Source of the DNA: Thiomonas bhubaneswarensis
GTDB lineage: Bacteria > Pseudomonadota > Gammaproteobacteria > Burkholderiales > Burkholderiaceae_C
Assembly: GCF_001418255.1 (NCBI RefSeq)
Contig: NZ_LIPV01000002.1
Location: forward strand, 124,001-188,000
Direction of reading: 5' to 3'
DNA: 64,000 bases
Shown here: positions 31,145 through 41,334 of the stretch, in pieces
Layout of the letters: each line of letters starts with the position of its first letter
How positions within the stretch are numbered: the stretch's first letter is position 1
Notes under the pieces: model-generated
Told to the model about the DNA's origin: nothing
Database searches by the model: none
What the model saw: the letters and a program-made list of their open reading frames with translations, nothing else
Position numbers and translations under genes: made by a program

Positions 31145-31927
31145 ATGGAAACTCAACAATGGGCCGTGGTCACCGGGGCTTCCGGCGGCATAGGCCGAGA
31201 CATTGCACGCGAACTGGCGGCTCGCGGCCACAACCTGATCCTGACCGCGCGGGATGAAGCGAAACTGCAGGCTCTCGCGACCGAGCTGACGGCCACCCAC
31301 GGCGTGAATGCCCTGTGCATGCCCGTCGATCTGGGCGCGACCGACGGGCCCGAGAGGCTGGTGGCGAGCATCGCCGCAGCAGGTGTCTCGCCCAGCGTGC
31401 TGGTCAACAACGCGGGGTATGGCGTTTACGGGCCGCTGGCCCAGGCGGACGTGCCCCAGACCCAGGGCATGATCGATCTCAACATCAGCGCGCTCACGCG
31501 CCTGACAATGCGCCTCCTGCCCGATCTGCTGCGCAATGGGCGCGGGCATATTCTCAACGTGGCCAGCACCGCCGCGTTTCAACCCGGGCCAGGCATGGCG
31601 GTGTATTTCGCGTCCAAGGCTTATGTGCTGTCATTCAGCGAGGCGCTGGACGCCGAGTTGCGGCCGCAAGGCGTTCGGGTCACGGCGCTTTGTCCAGGGG
31701 CCACGCTCACCGACTTCGGCACCCGGGCGAAGGGGGAGCGATCGGCGTTGTTTCGGGGTCGTCTTGCCACCTCGGAAGCCGTGGCGCGCTTCGGCGTGCA
31801 GGCCATGGAGCGGGGACAGCGCGTGGCGGTTCATGGTCTCTACAACCGATTTCTGGCCATCGGCGTGAAGTTCACCCCACGGCACTTGGCGACCGCATTG
31901 GCCGGCTGGAAAATCCGCGCGGTCTGA
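31145..31927 (+). CDS. Short-chain dehydrogenase/reductase
   Basis: A 260-residue SDR with the cofactor glycine motif TGASGGIGRDIA, NNAG in LVNNAGYGVYG, and the catalytic Ser and YFASK in the expected order (IVNVAS-type strand before Tyr-x-x-x-Lys). The group resembles DltE/YqjQ-like classical SDRs. Substrate is unknown. AGGAGA precedes the ATG at 31145; the longer frame from 31025 overlaps the LysR gene and is less likely. It could share a transcript with lysR. Confidence 0.85.
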   Translation: METQQWAVVTGASGGIGRDIARELAARGHNLILTARDEAKLQALATELTATHGVNALCMPVDLGATDGPERLVASIAAAGVSPSVLVNNAGYGVYGPLAQADVPQTQGMIDLNISALTRLTMRLLPDLLRNGRGHILNVASTAAFQPGPGMAVYFASKAYVLSFSEALDAELRPQGVRVTALCPGATLTDFGTRAKGERSALFRGRLATSEAVARFGVQAMERGQRVAVHGLYNRFLAIGVKFTPRHLATALAGWKIRAV

Positions 31928-31946
31928 CGGTGCCCTCAAGTAAAAA

Positions 31947-32723
31947 TCAGGCTGCCGTGAGGTGCCCGCAGACGGGGCATGCCGGGTTGCGTTGCAGGGT
32001 GACGGTCTGGAACTCGGCGTCCAGCGCATCGATCAGCAGCAGCCTGCCGCGCAGGGTGTTGCCCGCTTGGCTCAGAATCTTCAGCGCTTCGACGGCCTGC
32101 AAGCTGCCCACGAGGCCGACCAGCGGAGCGAGCACGCCCATGGTGGCGCAATTCACCTCCTCGGCGGGGGCTTCCTCCGGGAACAGGCAGGCGTAGCAGG
32201 GGCCGCGTTCGCCCTGGGCGTCGGGTCGGGTATCGAACACGCTGACCTGACCCGCAAACCGCAGGGCAGCGCCGCTCACCAGGGGCACGCCGTGGGCCAC
32301 GCAGGCACGGTTGAGCGCGTGGCGGGTGGCGAAGTTGTCGCTGCAATCCAGCGCCACGTCGGCGGTGGCGACCAGCTCCCGCAGCCGGGTCGCGTCGGCC
32401 CGCTGCGCCAGCGTGTCGATCCGGATCTCGGGGTTGATCTGAAGCATTGCGGCGCGGGCCGATTCGACCTTGCGCTGGCCCACGCGTGCTTCGGTATGGG
32501 CGATCTGCCGCTGCAGATTGGTGAGATCGACCGTGTCGTCATCGATCAGGGTGATGCGACCGACGCCCGCGCTGGCCAGATAGAGCGCGGCCGGAGAGCC
32601 CAGACCGCCCGCGCCGAGGATGAGGGCATGGCTGGCACAGAGACGCTCCTGACCCTCGATGCCGACTTCGTCGAGCAGGATGTGCCGCGAATAACGCAGC
32701 AGTTGGCGGTCGTCGAGAGACAT
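31947..32723 (-). CDS. moeB: MoeB/ThiF family adenylyltransferase
   Basis: A 258-residue E1-like enzyme that adenylates the C-terminal Gly of a sulfur-carrier protein (MoaD or ThiS) in molybdopterin or thiamine synthesis. It has the ATP-binding GAGGLGSPAALYLASAG, the RQIAHTEARVGQRKVESA region and CxxC pairs for zinc (CYAC and CPVC). The symbol moeB is the customary name for this betaproteobacterial locus; a ThiF role cannot be excluded. It follows ctpA with a 43-bp gap. Confidence 0.88.
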   Translation of the reverse strand: MSLDDRQLLRYSRHILLDEVGIEGQERLCASHALILGAGGLGSPAALYLASAGVGRITLIDDDTVDLTNLQRQIAHTEARVGQRKVESARAAMLQINPEIRIDTLAQRADATRLRELVATADVALDCSDNFATRHALNRACVAHGVPLVSGAALRFAGQVSVFDTRPDAQGERGPCYACLFPEEAPAEEVNCATMGVLAPLVGLVGSLQAVEALKILSQAGNTLRGRLLLIDALDAEFQTVTLQRNPACPVCGHLTAA

Positions 32724-32766
32724 CGCGGCGTGCGCCTGTCGTTGACCGACGTGGCGGGTCGTGCTC

Positions 32767-34269
32767 TTACTTGGCCTTGTCCGCCCCGCTGGCTTCGGCC
32801 TTGGGGCTGCTGGCGGGGCTGGAAGCCGCCGCCGACTTCGCCTTGGCCGTCTGCGCCGGGTGCTTGGCGGTGATCACCGGTTTGCCTTCGAGGTAGTTCA
32901 GCGCCTGGGTGACCTGCCAGTCTTCCTTGCTGCCGTATTCGGGCAGTTTGGGCAGCTTGTTCGGGTTTTTCGCCAGCTCGGCTTCGAGCAGGCGGCGGGC
33001 CTCTTCCTGCTTGCGCACGTCTTCTTCGACACGCTTGTTGTCGGCGGCCTCGTTGCCGGTGCCGATCTGATTCTTGTAGTCGATCTCGCGCATGCGCAGG
33101 GCCGCGTAGGGGTCGCCGCTCTCCAGAGGATCGACCTCGTAGTTCGGGGTGATGCCCTTGCCCTGGATCGACTGCCCGTTGGGCGTGTAGTAGCGTGCGG
33201 TGGTGAGTTTGAGCGCGGTATCGGGGCCGAGCGGCAGCACCGTCTGCACCGAGCCCTTGCCGAAAGTCAGCGTGCCCATGACTACGGCGCGCTTGTAGTC
33301 CTGCAGCGCCCCGGTGACGATTTCCGAGGCCGATGCCGAGCCACCGTTGACCAGCACCACCAGCTTGACGGTCTTCACCGCGGCGGGTAGGGTGTCGAGC
33401 GGGTTGTCGCCCGGGTTGTTGAGGTAGTCGCTCGGGGTGTTGCGATAAGTGGCGTTGGCCTCGGGCATCTGGCCGCGGGTGGAGACGATGACGGCGTTGT
33501 CAGGCAGGAACACCGAGGCCACGCCCACGGCGCTTTCGAGCAAGCCGCCCGGATCGTTGCGCAGGTCGAGGATCAGACCCTTCATGTTCGGGTCTTCCTT
33601 GTACAGCGCGTCGATCTTGGCGACGAAGCTCTTGAGCGTGTCGGACTGGAACTGGGTGATGCGCACCCAGCCGTAGCCTGGGGCGATCATCTTGCCCTTG
33701 ACGCTCTGCACCTGAATCAGCTCGCGGGTGATGGTGAAGGTAAAGGTGCGGTTTTCCGCCTTGCGCAGCACGGTCAGCGTGACCTTGGTGCCAGGCTTGC
33801 CGCGCATGAGCTTGACCGCGTCGTTCAGGCTCAGGCCCTTCACCGCGGTGTTGTCGATGCGGGTGATCAGGTCACCGGCGTGAATGCCTGCACGGGCTGC
33901 GGGCGAGCCCTCGATGGGAGACACCACCTTGACCAGTCCGTCCTCGGCGGCAATCTCGATGCCCACGCCGACGAACTTGCCGCTGGTGCTTTCCTTGAAA
34001 TCCTTGAAATCCTTCTTGTCGAGGTATTCCGAATGCGGATCGAGGTTGTTGACCATGCCATTGATGGCATTTTCCACCAGCTTCTTGCCGTCGACCGGCT
34101 CGAAAAAGTCGGCTTTGATCAGGCCGTAAACCGCCGCGAACTGTTGCAGTTCCTCCAGCGGGATCGGCGACGCGGTGTTGCGCGCCAGCGCCTGAACTTG
34201 CAGGGTGGCCATGATGCCCGTAATGGCACCAACGACAACCCAGGCTGCGACTCGGAATTTACTGGCCAT
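32767..34269 (-). CDS. ctpA: S41 family C-terminal processing protease
   Basis: A 500-residue periplasmic protease with an N-terminal signal or anchor (about residues 8-30). A PDZ domain follows at about 90-175 (FVGVGIEIAAEDGLVKVVSP and AGIHAGDLITRID). The S41 catalytic domain has the Ser in VNGGSASASEIV and the Lys in TFGKGSVQ. It cleaves proteins at C-terminal nonpolar residues, with roles in envelope maintenance. The C-terminal 60 residues are Lys/Ala/Ser-rich low complexity. It lies between gpmA and moeB, a usual Burkholderiales order. Confidence 0.93.
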   Translation of the reverse strand: MASKFRVAAWVVVGAITGIMATLQVQALARNTASPIPLEELQQFAAVYGLIKADFFEPVDGKKLVENAINGMVNNLDPHSEYLDKKDFKDFKESTSGKFVGVGIEIAAEDGLVKVVSPIEGSPAARAGIHAGDLITRIDNTAVKGLSLNDAVKLMRGKPGTKVTLTVLRKAENRTFTFTITRELIQVQSVKGKMIAPGYGWVRITQFQSDTLKSFVAKIDALYKEDPNMKGLILDLRNDPGGLLESAVGVASVFLPDNAVIVSTRGQMPEANATYRNTPSDYLNNPGDNPLDTLPAAVKTVKLVVLVNGGSASASEIVTGALQDYKRAVVMGTLTFGKGSVQTVLPLGPDTALKLTTARYYTPNGQSIQGKGITPNYEVDPLESGDPYAALRMREIDYKNQIGTGNEAADNKRVEEDVRKQEEARRLLEAELAKNPNKLPKLPEYGSKEDWQVTQALNYLEGKPVITAKHPAQTAKAKSAAASSPASSPKAEASGADKAK

Positions 34270-34411
34270 GGTGGGTCAAGCGGAGTATCTGCGAAGAGCG
34301 GGCAGTATAGGGGTTGCGCCCCCGGCGCGGCGCGGCCACCCCGCATTCCACGGGTGGCCTGCGGGAAAGGCTATTGGGGCGAAGTCGGCAGCTTCGTCAG
34401 CGAGGCCGCAA

Positions 34412-35119
34412 TCAGACTTTGTTACCCGCCGCGTCCAGGTAATAGCGCTGCAAAGGCTTGAGATCGGCGTCGAGCTCGTACACCAGCGGAATGCCGTTGG
34501 GAATGTTCAGCCCGGTGATGTCCTGGTCGGAGATGTTTTCCAGGTACTTCATGATGGCGCGCATGGAATTGCCGTGCGAGACCACCAGCGTGCGCTTGCC
34601 CGCCTTGATGGCCGGCGCCAGCGATTCGTGCCAGAACGGCAGCACCCGAGCGATCGTGTCCTTCAGGCACTCGGTCAGTGGCAGTTCCTCGGGCTTGAGT
34701 CGGGCATAGCGGGGATCGGCAGCCAGTTCCCGGCGGTGGCTCTCGTCGAGCGGCGGCGGCGGAATGTCGTAACTGCGGCGCCAGATGTGCACCTGCTCGT
34801 CGCCGTACTTGGCGGCGGTTTCCGCCTTGTTCAACCCCTGGAGGGCGCCGTAGTGACGCTCGTTGAGGCGCCAGGTGTGCACGACGGGCAGCCACATGGC
34901 GTCGAGTTCGTCCAGGGTCAGCCACAGGGTGCGCACCGCGCGCTTGAGCACGGAGGTGTAGGTCAGATCGAAGCCGTAGCCCAGTTCCTTGAGCAGTCGC
35001 CCGGCGGCGCGGGCTTCCCGAATGCCTTGCTCGGTCAGATCGACGTCGGTCCAGCCGGTAAAGCGGTTTTGCTGGTTCCAGGTGGATTCACCGTGGCGCA
35101 GCATGACGAGTTTGTACAT
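34412..35119 (-). CDS. gpmA: 2,3-bisphosphoglycerate-dependent phosphoglycerate mutase
   Basis: A 235-residue dPGM that interconverts 3- and 2-phosphoglycerate in glycolysis. It has the phosphohistidine RHGES near residue 9, [13 protein letters not shown], and the second catalytic His in [11 protein letters not shown], plus [13 protein letters not shown]. The ATG at 35119 aligns with the family N-terminus. It is divergent from the rhodanese-grxC-secB group with a 170-bp gap and upstream of ctpA. Confidence 0.96.
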   Translation of the reverse strand: MYKLVMLRHGESTWNQQNRFTGWTDVDLTEQGIREARAAGRLLKELGYGFDLTYTSVLKRAVRTLWLTLDELDAMWLPVVHTWRLNERHYGALQGLNKAETAAKYGDEQVHIWRRSYDIPPPPLDESHRRELAADPRYARLKPEELPLTECLKDTIARVLPFWHESLAPAIKAGKRTLVVSHGNSMRAIMKYLENISDQDITGLNIPNGIPLVYELDADLKPLQRYYLDAAGNKV

Positions 35120-35289
35120 GGGAGTCTCGGAGTGCAAATAGCGAAGAAGTGAAACAATGCGACTTCTTTCGATATCTTAGCCCACATGCGGCGCATCGCT
35201 GCACTGCAGCAAATGGCCTGCGGATAACCACACATCAGTCAATGCGGATTTGATTTTTTAGAATTTCGACCTCTCTGGGAGATAGTGAA

Positions 35290-35700
35290 GTGCAGTTCAT
35301 CATCGAAAACTGGGCTCTCGTGCTGATTGCTCTGACCTCCGGCGGCATGCTGCTGTGGAGTTCCTACGGCGGCAGTTCGGGATCGGACGGCGTCAGCGCG
35401 GCGCAGGCGGTGCTCAAGGTCAACCGCGAAAAGGGCGTGATGATTGACGTCTGCGAGCCCAACGAGTTTCAGGCCGGTCACGCCGTGGGCAGCAAGAGCA
35501 TTCCGCTGGGTCAGCTCGACAAGCGTCTGAACGACCTGCCGAAAGACAAGAACACGCCTGTGCTGGTGATGTGCGCTTCGGGCATGCGTGCCAAACGCGC
35601 CGCAGCGCAACTGCGCAAGCAGGGCTTCGTGAACGCCGCCGCGGTCTCTGGCGGCATGCGTGCCTGGCGTGAGGCCGGACTGCCCGTCGAGAAAGGATGA
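35290..35700 (+). CDS. Membrane-anchored rhodanese-like sulfurtransferase
   Basis: A 136-residue protein with an N-terminal membrane helix (IIENWALVLIALTSGGMLLW) followed by a rhodanese domain. The active-site Cys lies in VMCASGMRAKRA. It resembles YibN, which precedes grxC and secB in proteobacteria. It transfers sulfane sulfur at the inner membrane surface. Start is GTG with GGGAG upstream. It is followed 7 bp later by grxC. Confidence 0.9.
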   Translation: MQFIIENWALVLIALTSGGMLLWSSYGGSSGSDGVSAAQAVLKVNREKGVMIDVCEPNEFQAGHAVGSKSIPLGQLDKRLNDLPKDKNTPVLVMCASGMRAKRAAAQLRKQGFVNAAAVSGGMRAWREAGLPVEKG

Positions 35701-35707
35701 GCGTCGA

Positions 35708-35971
35708 ATGAACAAGGTTCGCATGTACACCTCCGCAGTCTGTCCTTACTGCATCCGCGCCAAGGCGCTGTTGCAGAAGCGCGGCGTTGCGGAGATCGAG
35801 GAGATCCGCATCGATCTCGACCCTGGCCAGCGCCAGCACATGATGGCGGCGACCGGCCGCCGCACGGTGCCGCAGATTTTCATCGGCGACACCCATGTGG
35901 GCGGCTGCGACGACCTCTATGCCCTCGATGCCCGTGGCGGCCTGATGCCGCTGCTGCGCGAAGCGGCCTGA
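35708..35971 (+). CDS. grxC: Glutaredoxin 3
   Basis: An 87-residue glutaredoxin with the dithiol CPYC in SAVCPYCIRAKALL and the cis-Pro TVPQIFIGDTHVGGCDDLY region that binds glutathione. It reduces protein disulfides and mixed disulfides in the cytoplasm using glutathione. It sits between the rhodanese gene and secB, its conventional position. The downstream gap contains two hairpins and a terminator. Confidence 0.95.
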   Translation: MNKVRMYTSAVCPYCIRAKALLQKRGVAEIEEIRIDLDPGQRQHMMAATGRRTVPQIFIGDTHVGGCDDLYALDARGGLMPLLREAA

Positions 35972-36000
35972 AACCTTCTCGGTCGGTGGATGGGTTTGAC

Positions 36001-36022
36001 AGGCCCGTCACCCAGCGGGCCT
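36001..36022. repeat. Hairpin between grxC and secB
   Basis: Perfect 7-bp arms AGGCCCG and CGGGCCT with an 8-nt loop. It shares the CACCCAGCGGGC string with the terminator 45 bp downstream. It overlaps a TTGACA-like box at 35996-36001 and a TAGAAT box at 36022-36027, so it may lie within a secB promoter. Confidence 0.45.
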
Positions 36023-36045
36023 AGAATCCTCCAAAATGAACTTGT

Positions 36046-36068
36046 GCCCGCACCCAGCGGGCTTTTTT
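36046..36068 (+). terminator. Rho-independent terminator/attenuator before secB
   Basis: GCCCGC-ACCCA-GCGGGC is followed by six T, a compact intrinsic terminator on the plus strand. It lies between grxC and secB, only 17 bp from the secB ATG. It may stop upstream transcription or attenuate secB. Confidence 0.75.
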
Positions 36069-36084
36069 CCATGGAGAAGTTTTG

Positions 36085-36564
36085 ATGAGCGCCACCCCCG
36101 AGAACTCCCAATCGGCCGACCCGGTCTTCATGCTGCAGCGCTGCTACTTGAAAGACCTGTCGCTGGAGCAGCCCAATTCGCCGCAGATCCTGCTCGAGCA
36201 GCAACAACCGAATGTGGACGTGCAGATGAGCGTGGAGGCGCATCCCGTTGTCGAGGGTCTGTTCGAGATTACCGTGGCCGCCACCATCACCGCGCGCATG
36301 CAGGATCGCGTGCTGTTTCTGGTGGAAGGCAAGCAGGCCGGCATTTTCGAACTGCGCAACATCCCGCAGGAACATGCCGACATGCTGCTGGGCATCGCCT
36401 GCCCGCAGACCGTCTATCCCTATCTGCGCGCCAATCTGGCCGACGCCATCACCCGCGCGGGCTTCCCTCCGGTGCATCTGGCGGAAATCAACTTCCAGGC
36501 CATGTACGAGCAGCAACAGGCGCAGCAGCAAGCCGCCAACGACGCCCCCGGCCAGTTGAACTGA
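36085..36564 (+). CDS. secB: Protein-export chaperone SecB
   Basis: A 159-residue SecB, the tetrameric chaperone that keeps preproteins unfolded and delivers them to SecA. Family features are [51 protein letters not shown] and the C-terminal [14 protein letters not shown]. The ATG at 36085 has GGAGA upstream; TTG at 36082 is an alternative. The gpsA gene follows directly, the usual order. Confidence 0.95.
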   Translation: MSATPENSQSADPVFMLQRCYLKDLSLEQPNSPQILLEQQQPNVDVQMSVEAHPVVEGLFEITVAATITARMQDRVLFLVEGKQAGIFELRNIPQEHADMLLGIACPQTVYPYLRANLADAITRAGFPPVHLAEINFQAMYEQQQAQQQAANDAPGQLN

Positions 36565-36579
36565 TTCGTGCCGTCACTC

Positions 36580-37623
36580 ATGGCGCAGCCTTCGACCTGC
36601 TCCATCGGTGTGCTGGGCGCCGGTGCCTGGGGCACGGGCATCGCCTGCCAGATCGCGGCGCATCAGCCGGTTGTGCTGTGGGGCCGTGATGCCGAGTTGA
36701 TGCGGCAGTTGCAGGGCACCCGCATCAACGCCGCCTATCTTCCCGAAGTGACCTTGCCGGAGGCTCTGAGCGTCAGCGCCGATCTCGATGCCACGCTGCG
36801 CCACGCTGCGGGTCCGCAAGGGCTGCTGCTGCTGGCGGTGCCGGTCTCCGCGCTTCGGAGCACGGCTCAGGCGGTGCGGATTTTCAATGCCGACAAACCT
36901 CTTGGCGCTCGCGTGCAGCGCCTGGTGTGGCTGTGCAAGGGTTTCGAGCAGGGCAGCGGACTGTTGCCGCATGCGGTGATTGATGCGGTGTTCGCCGGCA
37001 TGGATGCGCCCCCGGCGACGGGTGCGTTGTCCGGCCCGAGTTTTGCGCTGGAAGTAGCTCGCGGCCTGCCGGTCGCGCTATCCCTCGCCAGTGCCGACGC
37101 CGCGCTGCGCCAGTCCGCCGTGGCGGCCCTGCATCATGGCGCCATGCGCATCTACGCCACGCCCGACGTGATCGGCGTGGAGGTGGGCGGCGCGGTGAAG
37201 AACGTGCTGGCCATCGCCACCGGGGTTAGCGACGGCATGGGTCTGGGCCACAACGCCCGTGCCGCGCTCATCACCCGGGGTCTGGCTGAAATCTCGCGCC
37301 TCGGCGTGGCGCTGGGCGGTCAGGCCGATACCTTCATGGGCCTGAGCGGCCTGGGCGACCTGGTGCTCACCGCCACGGGCGATCTGTCGCGCAACCGCCG
37401 CGTGGGGCTGGCGCTGGCGCAGGGGCAGAAGCTCGAACGCATCGTCGCCACCCTGGGCCATGTGGCCGAAGGCGTGCATACCGCGCAGACCGCGTTGCAA
37501 CTCGCGCGGGCGCATCGTGTGTCCATGCCCATCACCGAGGCGGTGAGCCGACTGCTCGACGGCAAGCTCAGCCCGCGCGAGGCGCTCGAAGGGCTGCTGC
37601 AGCGCCAGCCGCGCGGCGAGTGA
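36580..37623 (+). CDS. gpsA: Glycerol-3-phosphate dehydrogenase [NAD(P)+]
   Basis: A 347-residue enzyme that makes sn-glycerol 3-phosphate from dihydroxyacetone phosphate for phospholipid synthesis. It shows the nucleotide-binding [36 protein letters not shown] and the catalytic Lys in [13 protein letters not shown], with [16 protein letters not shown]. The ATG at 36580 or a GTG at 36568 may start it; neither has a clear ribosome binding site, suggesting coupling to secB. The pth gene follows with 25 bp between. Confidence 0.94.
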   Translation: MAQPSTCSIGVLGAGAWGTGIACQIAAHQPVVLWGRDAELMRQLQGTRINAAYLPEVTLPEALSVSADLDATLRHAAGPQGLLLLAVPVSALRSTAQAVRIFNADKPLGARVQRLVWLCKGFEQGSGLLPHAVIDAVFAGMDAPPATGALSGPSFALEVARGLPVALSLASADAALRQSAVAALHHGAMRIYATPDVIGVEVGGAVKNVLAIATGVSDGMGLGHNARAALITRGLAEISRLGVALGGQADTFMGLSGLGDLVLTATGDLSRNRRVGLALAQGQKLERIVATLGHVAEGVHTAQTALQLARAHRVSMPITEAVSRLLDGKLSPREALEGLLQRQPRGE

Positions 37624-37648
37624 ACAGTCTGGGTTCAAGGATGCATTC

Positions 37649-38254
37649 ATGATCCAACTGCTCGTCGGCCTGGGCAACCCTGGCCCGGAACACGCGCTCG
37701 ACCGTCACAACGCCGGGTTCTGGTTCATCGATCAGGTCGCCACCGCAGTCGGGGTCAGCCTCAAGCCCGAGCGCGGATTCTTCGGTGATGTCGCGCGGCT
37801 GCGTCTGCACGGCCACGAACTCTGGCTGCTCCAACCCAGCACCTACATGAACCGCTCGGGCCAGTCCGTCGGTGCCTTCGCCCGCTTCTACAAAATCGCG
37901 CCTGAGAACATTCTGGTGGCGCACGACGAACTCGACCTGCCGCCGGGCCAGGCCAAGCTCAAGCTCGGCGGCGGCCACGCCGGGCACAACGGCCTGCGCG
38001 ACCTCATCGCTCATCTGGGCACGCCTAACTTCTGGCGGCTGCGTCTGGGCATTGGTCATCCGGGTGATCGGGCGGCCGTGGTCGGTTTCGTGCTGGGCAA
38101 GCCGCCGCAGAGCGAGCTCAAGCTGATCGAGCAGGCCATGGAGCAATCGCAGGCGGTGCTGCCGCAACTGCTCAAGGGCGAATTCGAGGCCGCGATGATG
38201 CAGCTCCATCGCGGCAACCGCGCGGGCGGTCAAGCTGCCAAGGCAGGGGCATAG
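37649..38254 (+). CDS. pth: Peptidyl-tRNA hydrolase
   Basis: A 201-residue Pth that releases peptides from stalled peptidyl-tRNA. It carries [12 protein letters not shown] with Asn10, His20 in DRHNAGFWF, the [11 protein letters not shown] loop, and HDELDLPPG, followed by [15 protein letters not shown]. Position 15, usually Tyr in this family, is His here. The C-terminus extends slightly beyond the family core in an Ala/Gly-rich tail. It is directly followed by a small DUF4124-like gene. Confidence 0.96.
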   Translation: MIQLLVGLGNPGPEHALDRHNAGFWFIDQVATAVGVSLKPERGFFGDVARLRLHGHELWLLQPSTYMNRSGQSVGAFARFYKIAPENILVAHDELDLPPGQAKLKLGGGHAGHNGLRDLIAHLGTPNFWRLRLGIGHPGDRAAVVGFVLGKPPQSELKLIEQAMEQSQAVLPQLLKGEFEAAMMQLHRGNRAGGQAAKAGA

Positions 38255-38256
38255 CG

Positions 38257-38682
38257 ATGCGCTGCGCCGTGTCGCTTGCTTGCACCGCCCTGCTGGGTGT
38301 GGCGACGGCGGGCCTTGCCGTGGCGCAGACCGCTGGGCCACAGGCCAAGCCGATCTGGCGCTGCGGCAACAGCTATTCGCACCAGCCCTGCGATGACGGG
38401 CATGCCGTGAGCGCGCAAGACCCGCGCACCCCGCAGCAGCGCCAGCAGGCCGAGGAACAGCAGCACCGACTCAGTGCCCTGCTGGCAGAGCGCGACGCAC
38501 AACGTGCCGAGCAGCAGGCGCAACAACGCAAGGAAGCTGCCGCGATGCAGCGGGCTCAGCTCAAGGCCCTGCGCGCCCAGCACCGGGCCGCGAAAAAGGC
38601 CAGGGCGGCGCAGACCTCGCGCAAGAAACGCCAGATCAAGCCCGCGCCGCAGCGCAAGGTGGTGGTGCCGCAGCAGCCTTAG
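38257..38682 (+). CDS. DUF4124-like secreted protein
   Basis: A 141-residue protein with a signal peptide (residues 1-23, ending AVAQ). A short domain with two cysteines follows (WRCGNSYSHQPCDDG), as in DUF4124 proteins. The remainder (about residues 55-141) is a charged Gln/Arg/Lys/Ala helix, likely coiled coil. It begins 3 bp after pth. Function is unknown. The family is common in betaproteobacteria and predicted periplasmic. Confidence 0.75.
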   Translation: MRCAVSLACTALLGVATAGLAVAQTAGPQAKPIWRCGNSYSHQPCDDGHAVSAQDPRTPQQRQQAEEQQHRLSALLAERDAQRAEQQAQQRKEAAAMQRAQLKALRAQHRAAKKARAAQTSRKKRQIKPAPQRKVVVPQQP

Positions 38683-38722
38683 CAGCCCGCGATTCTCAAG
38701 TCCGCGGGCTGGCAAGGGTGGG

Positions 38723-38986
38723 TCAGGACGCGGGCGCCTTGGCCGTGGTGAGCTGACGATACTTGTCCATCAGTTGTTCCCGGCTCTCCACGCGGTCGGG
38801 ACGCACGGGGATGCAGCTCACCGGGCAGACCTGCACGCACTGCGGTGTGTCGAAATGGCCCACGCATTCGGTGCAGCGGTCGGGGTCGATCTCATAGATT
38901 TCGGGGCCCATGAAAATGGCCTCGTTCGGGCATTCGGGCTCGCACACATCGCAGTTGATGCAGTCGTCGGTGATCCACAGGGCCAT
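38723..38986 (-). CDS. YfhL-type 2[4Fe-4S] ferredoxin
   Basis: An 87-residue ferredoxin with two cysteine clusters, CINCDVCEPECPNEA and CTECVGHFDTPQCVQVCPV, in the YfhL/Allochromatium arrangement, with extra residues between the last cysteines. It is a cytoplasmic low-potential electron carrier. It is 10 bp downstream of coaD on the minus strand, the usual Burkholderiales neighbour. Confidence 0.93.
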   Translation of the reverse strand: MALWITDDCINCDVCEPECPNEAIFMGPEIYEIDPDRCTECVGHFDTPQCVQVCPVSCIPVRPDRVESREQLMDKYRQLTTAKAPAS

Positions 38987-38995
38987 GATGGGTCT

Positions 38996-40175
<1,180 letters not shown>

Positions 40176-40244
40176 GGGCAGGTAAATTGTAGGGAGGCAT
40201 TGCTTGTCTACGTTCCGTTATCTCCCTCGTTCGATCGGCCGTCC

Positions 40245-41321
40245 ATGTTCCGCTTTTTTAAACGCAAGTCCGCTCCAGAAACTGTCGCTCCCGATGTCGC
40301 ACCTGATGCGACGCCTGTGGCCGGGACGGGGCCTGCGCCGGTTCAGTCCCCGGTGCCCGCGTCGTCTTTGGCGGACACCGATACCTCGGCGCAGGCCGTG
40401 GAGGTGGTAGAGGAAGCGCCCGCCTCCGGCTGGTTCACCCGCCTGAAGTCGGGTCTGCGCAAGACCGGTGCCGGATTGACCGGGCTTTTCGGCGGCAGCA
40501 AGATCGACGAAGCGCTTTATGAGGAACTCGAATCCGCCCTCATCATGGCCGATGCCGGCATGCCGGCCACCACTGCCTTGCTGGCCGATCTGCGCAGGCG
40601 GGTGAAGGCGGCGCGCGCCGAAACCCCGCAGCAGGTGCGCGGTCTGCTCGCCGACGCCCTGGCCGATCTGCTCGGCCCGCTGCAGAAGCCGCTGGACATC
40701 GGCCGCACCAGGCCCACCGTGTTGATGATGGTGGGCGTCAACGGTGCGGGCAAGACCACGACCATCGGCAAGCTCACCCAGCATCTGCTGGGCGCCGGGG
40801 AAAAAGTGCTGCTGGCTGCAGGCGACACCTTCCGCGCCGCGGCGCGCGAACAACTGCTCGCCTGGGGGCAGCGCAATGCGGTGCAGGTGATCGCGCAGGA
40901 AGGTGGCGATCCCGCCGCCGTGGCGTTCGACGCGGTGAGCGCGGGCAAGGCGAGGGAGATGGACGTGGTCATCGTCGACACCGCCGGGCGGCTGCCCACC
41001 CAGCTGCACCTGATGGAGGAGCTGAAAAAGGTCAAGCGTGTGGTCGCCAAGGCGATGGACGGCGCGCCGCACGAAATCCTATTGGTCATCGACGCCAACA
41101 ACGGCCAGAACGCCCTGGCGCAGGTGCGCGCCTTCGACGATGCCCTCGGCCTCACCGGGCTGGTCATCACCAAGCTCGACGGCAGCGCCAAGGGCGGGGT
41201 GATCGCCGCCATCGCCCGCGAGCGCCCGGTGCCGGTGTATTTCATCGGCGTGGGCGAAGGTCTGGAGGATCTGCAGACCTTCGATGCCCGCGCGTTTGCG
41301 CGCGCGCTGGTCGGCGAGTGA
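40245..41321 (+). CDS. ftsY: Signal recognition particle receptor FtsY
   Basis: A 358-residue SRP GTPase receptor that docks SRP-ribosome complexes at the membrane. An N-terminal acidic/Pro-Ala linker (about residues 10-60) precedes the N domain (GWFTRLKSGLRKTGAGLTGL) and the GTPase domain with GVNGAGKTTTIGKL, DTAGRLPTQLHLMEEL and TKLDGSAKGG. The ATG at 40245 opens with MFRFFKRK, a typical membrane-affine start. Divergent from rsmD. Confidence 0.96.
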   Translation: MFRFFKRKSAPETVAPDVAPDATPVAGTGPAPVQSPVPASSLADTDTSAQAVEVVEEAPASGWFTRLKSGLRKTGAGLTGLFGGSKIDEALYEELESALIMADAGMPATTALLADLRRRVKAARAETPQQVRGLLADALADLLGPLQKPLDIGRTRPTVLMMVGVNGAGKTTTIGKLTQHLLGAGEKVLLAAGDTFRAAAREQLLAWGQRNAVQVIAQEGGDPAAVAFDAVSAGKAREMDVVIVDTAGRLPTQLHLMEELKKVKRVVAKAMDGAPHEILLVIDANNGQNALAQVRAFDDALGLTGLVITKLDGSAKGGVIAAIARERPVPVYFIGVGEGLEDLQTFDARAFARALVGE

Positions 41322-41334
41322 CGCCGGGCGCGCT

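Noticed and set aside
35996-36027. TTGACA and TAGAAT as a secB promoter.
   Set aside because: The boxes are 20 bp apart, longer than the usual 16-18, and a hairpin occupies the spacer; recorded only as a possibility.
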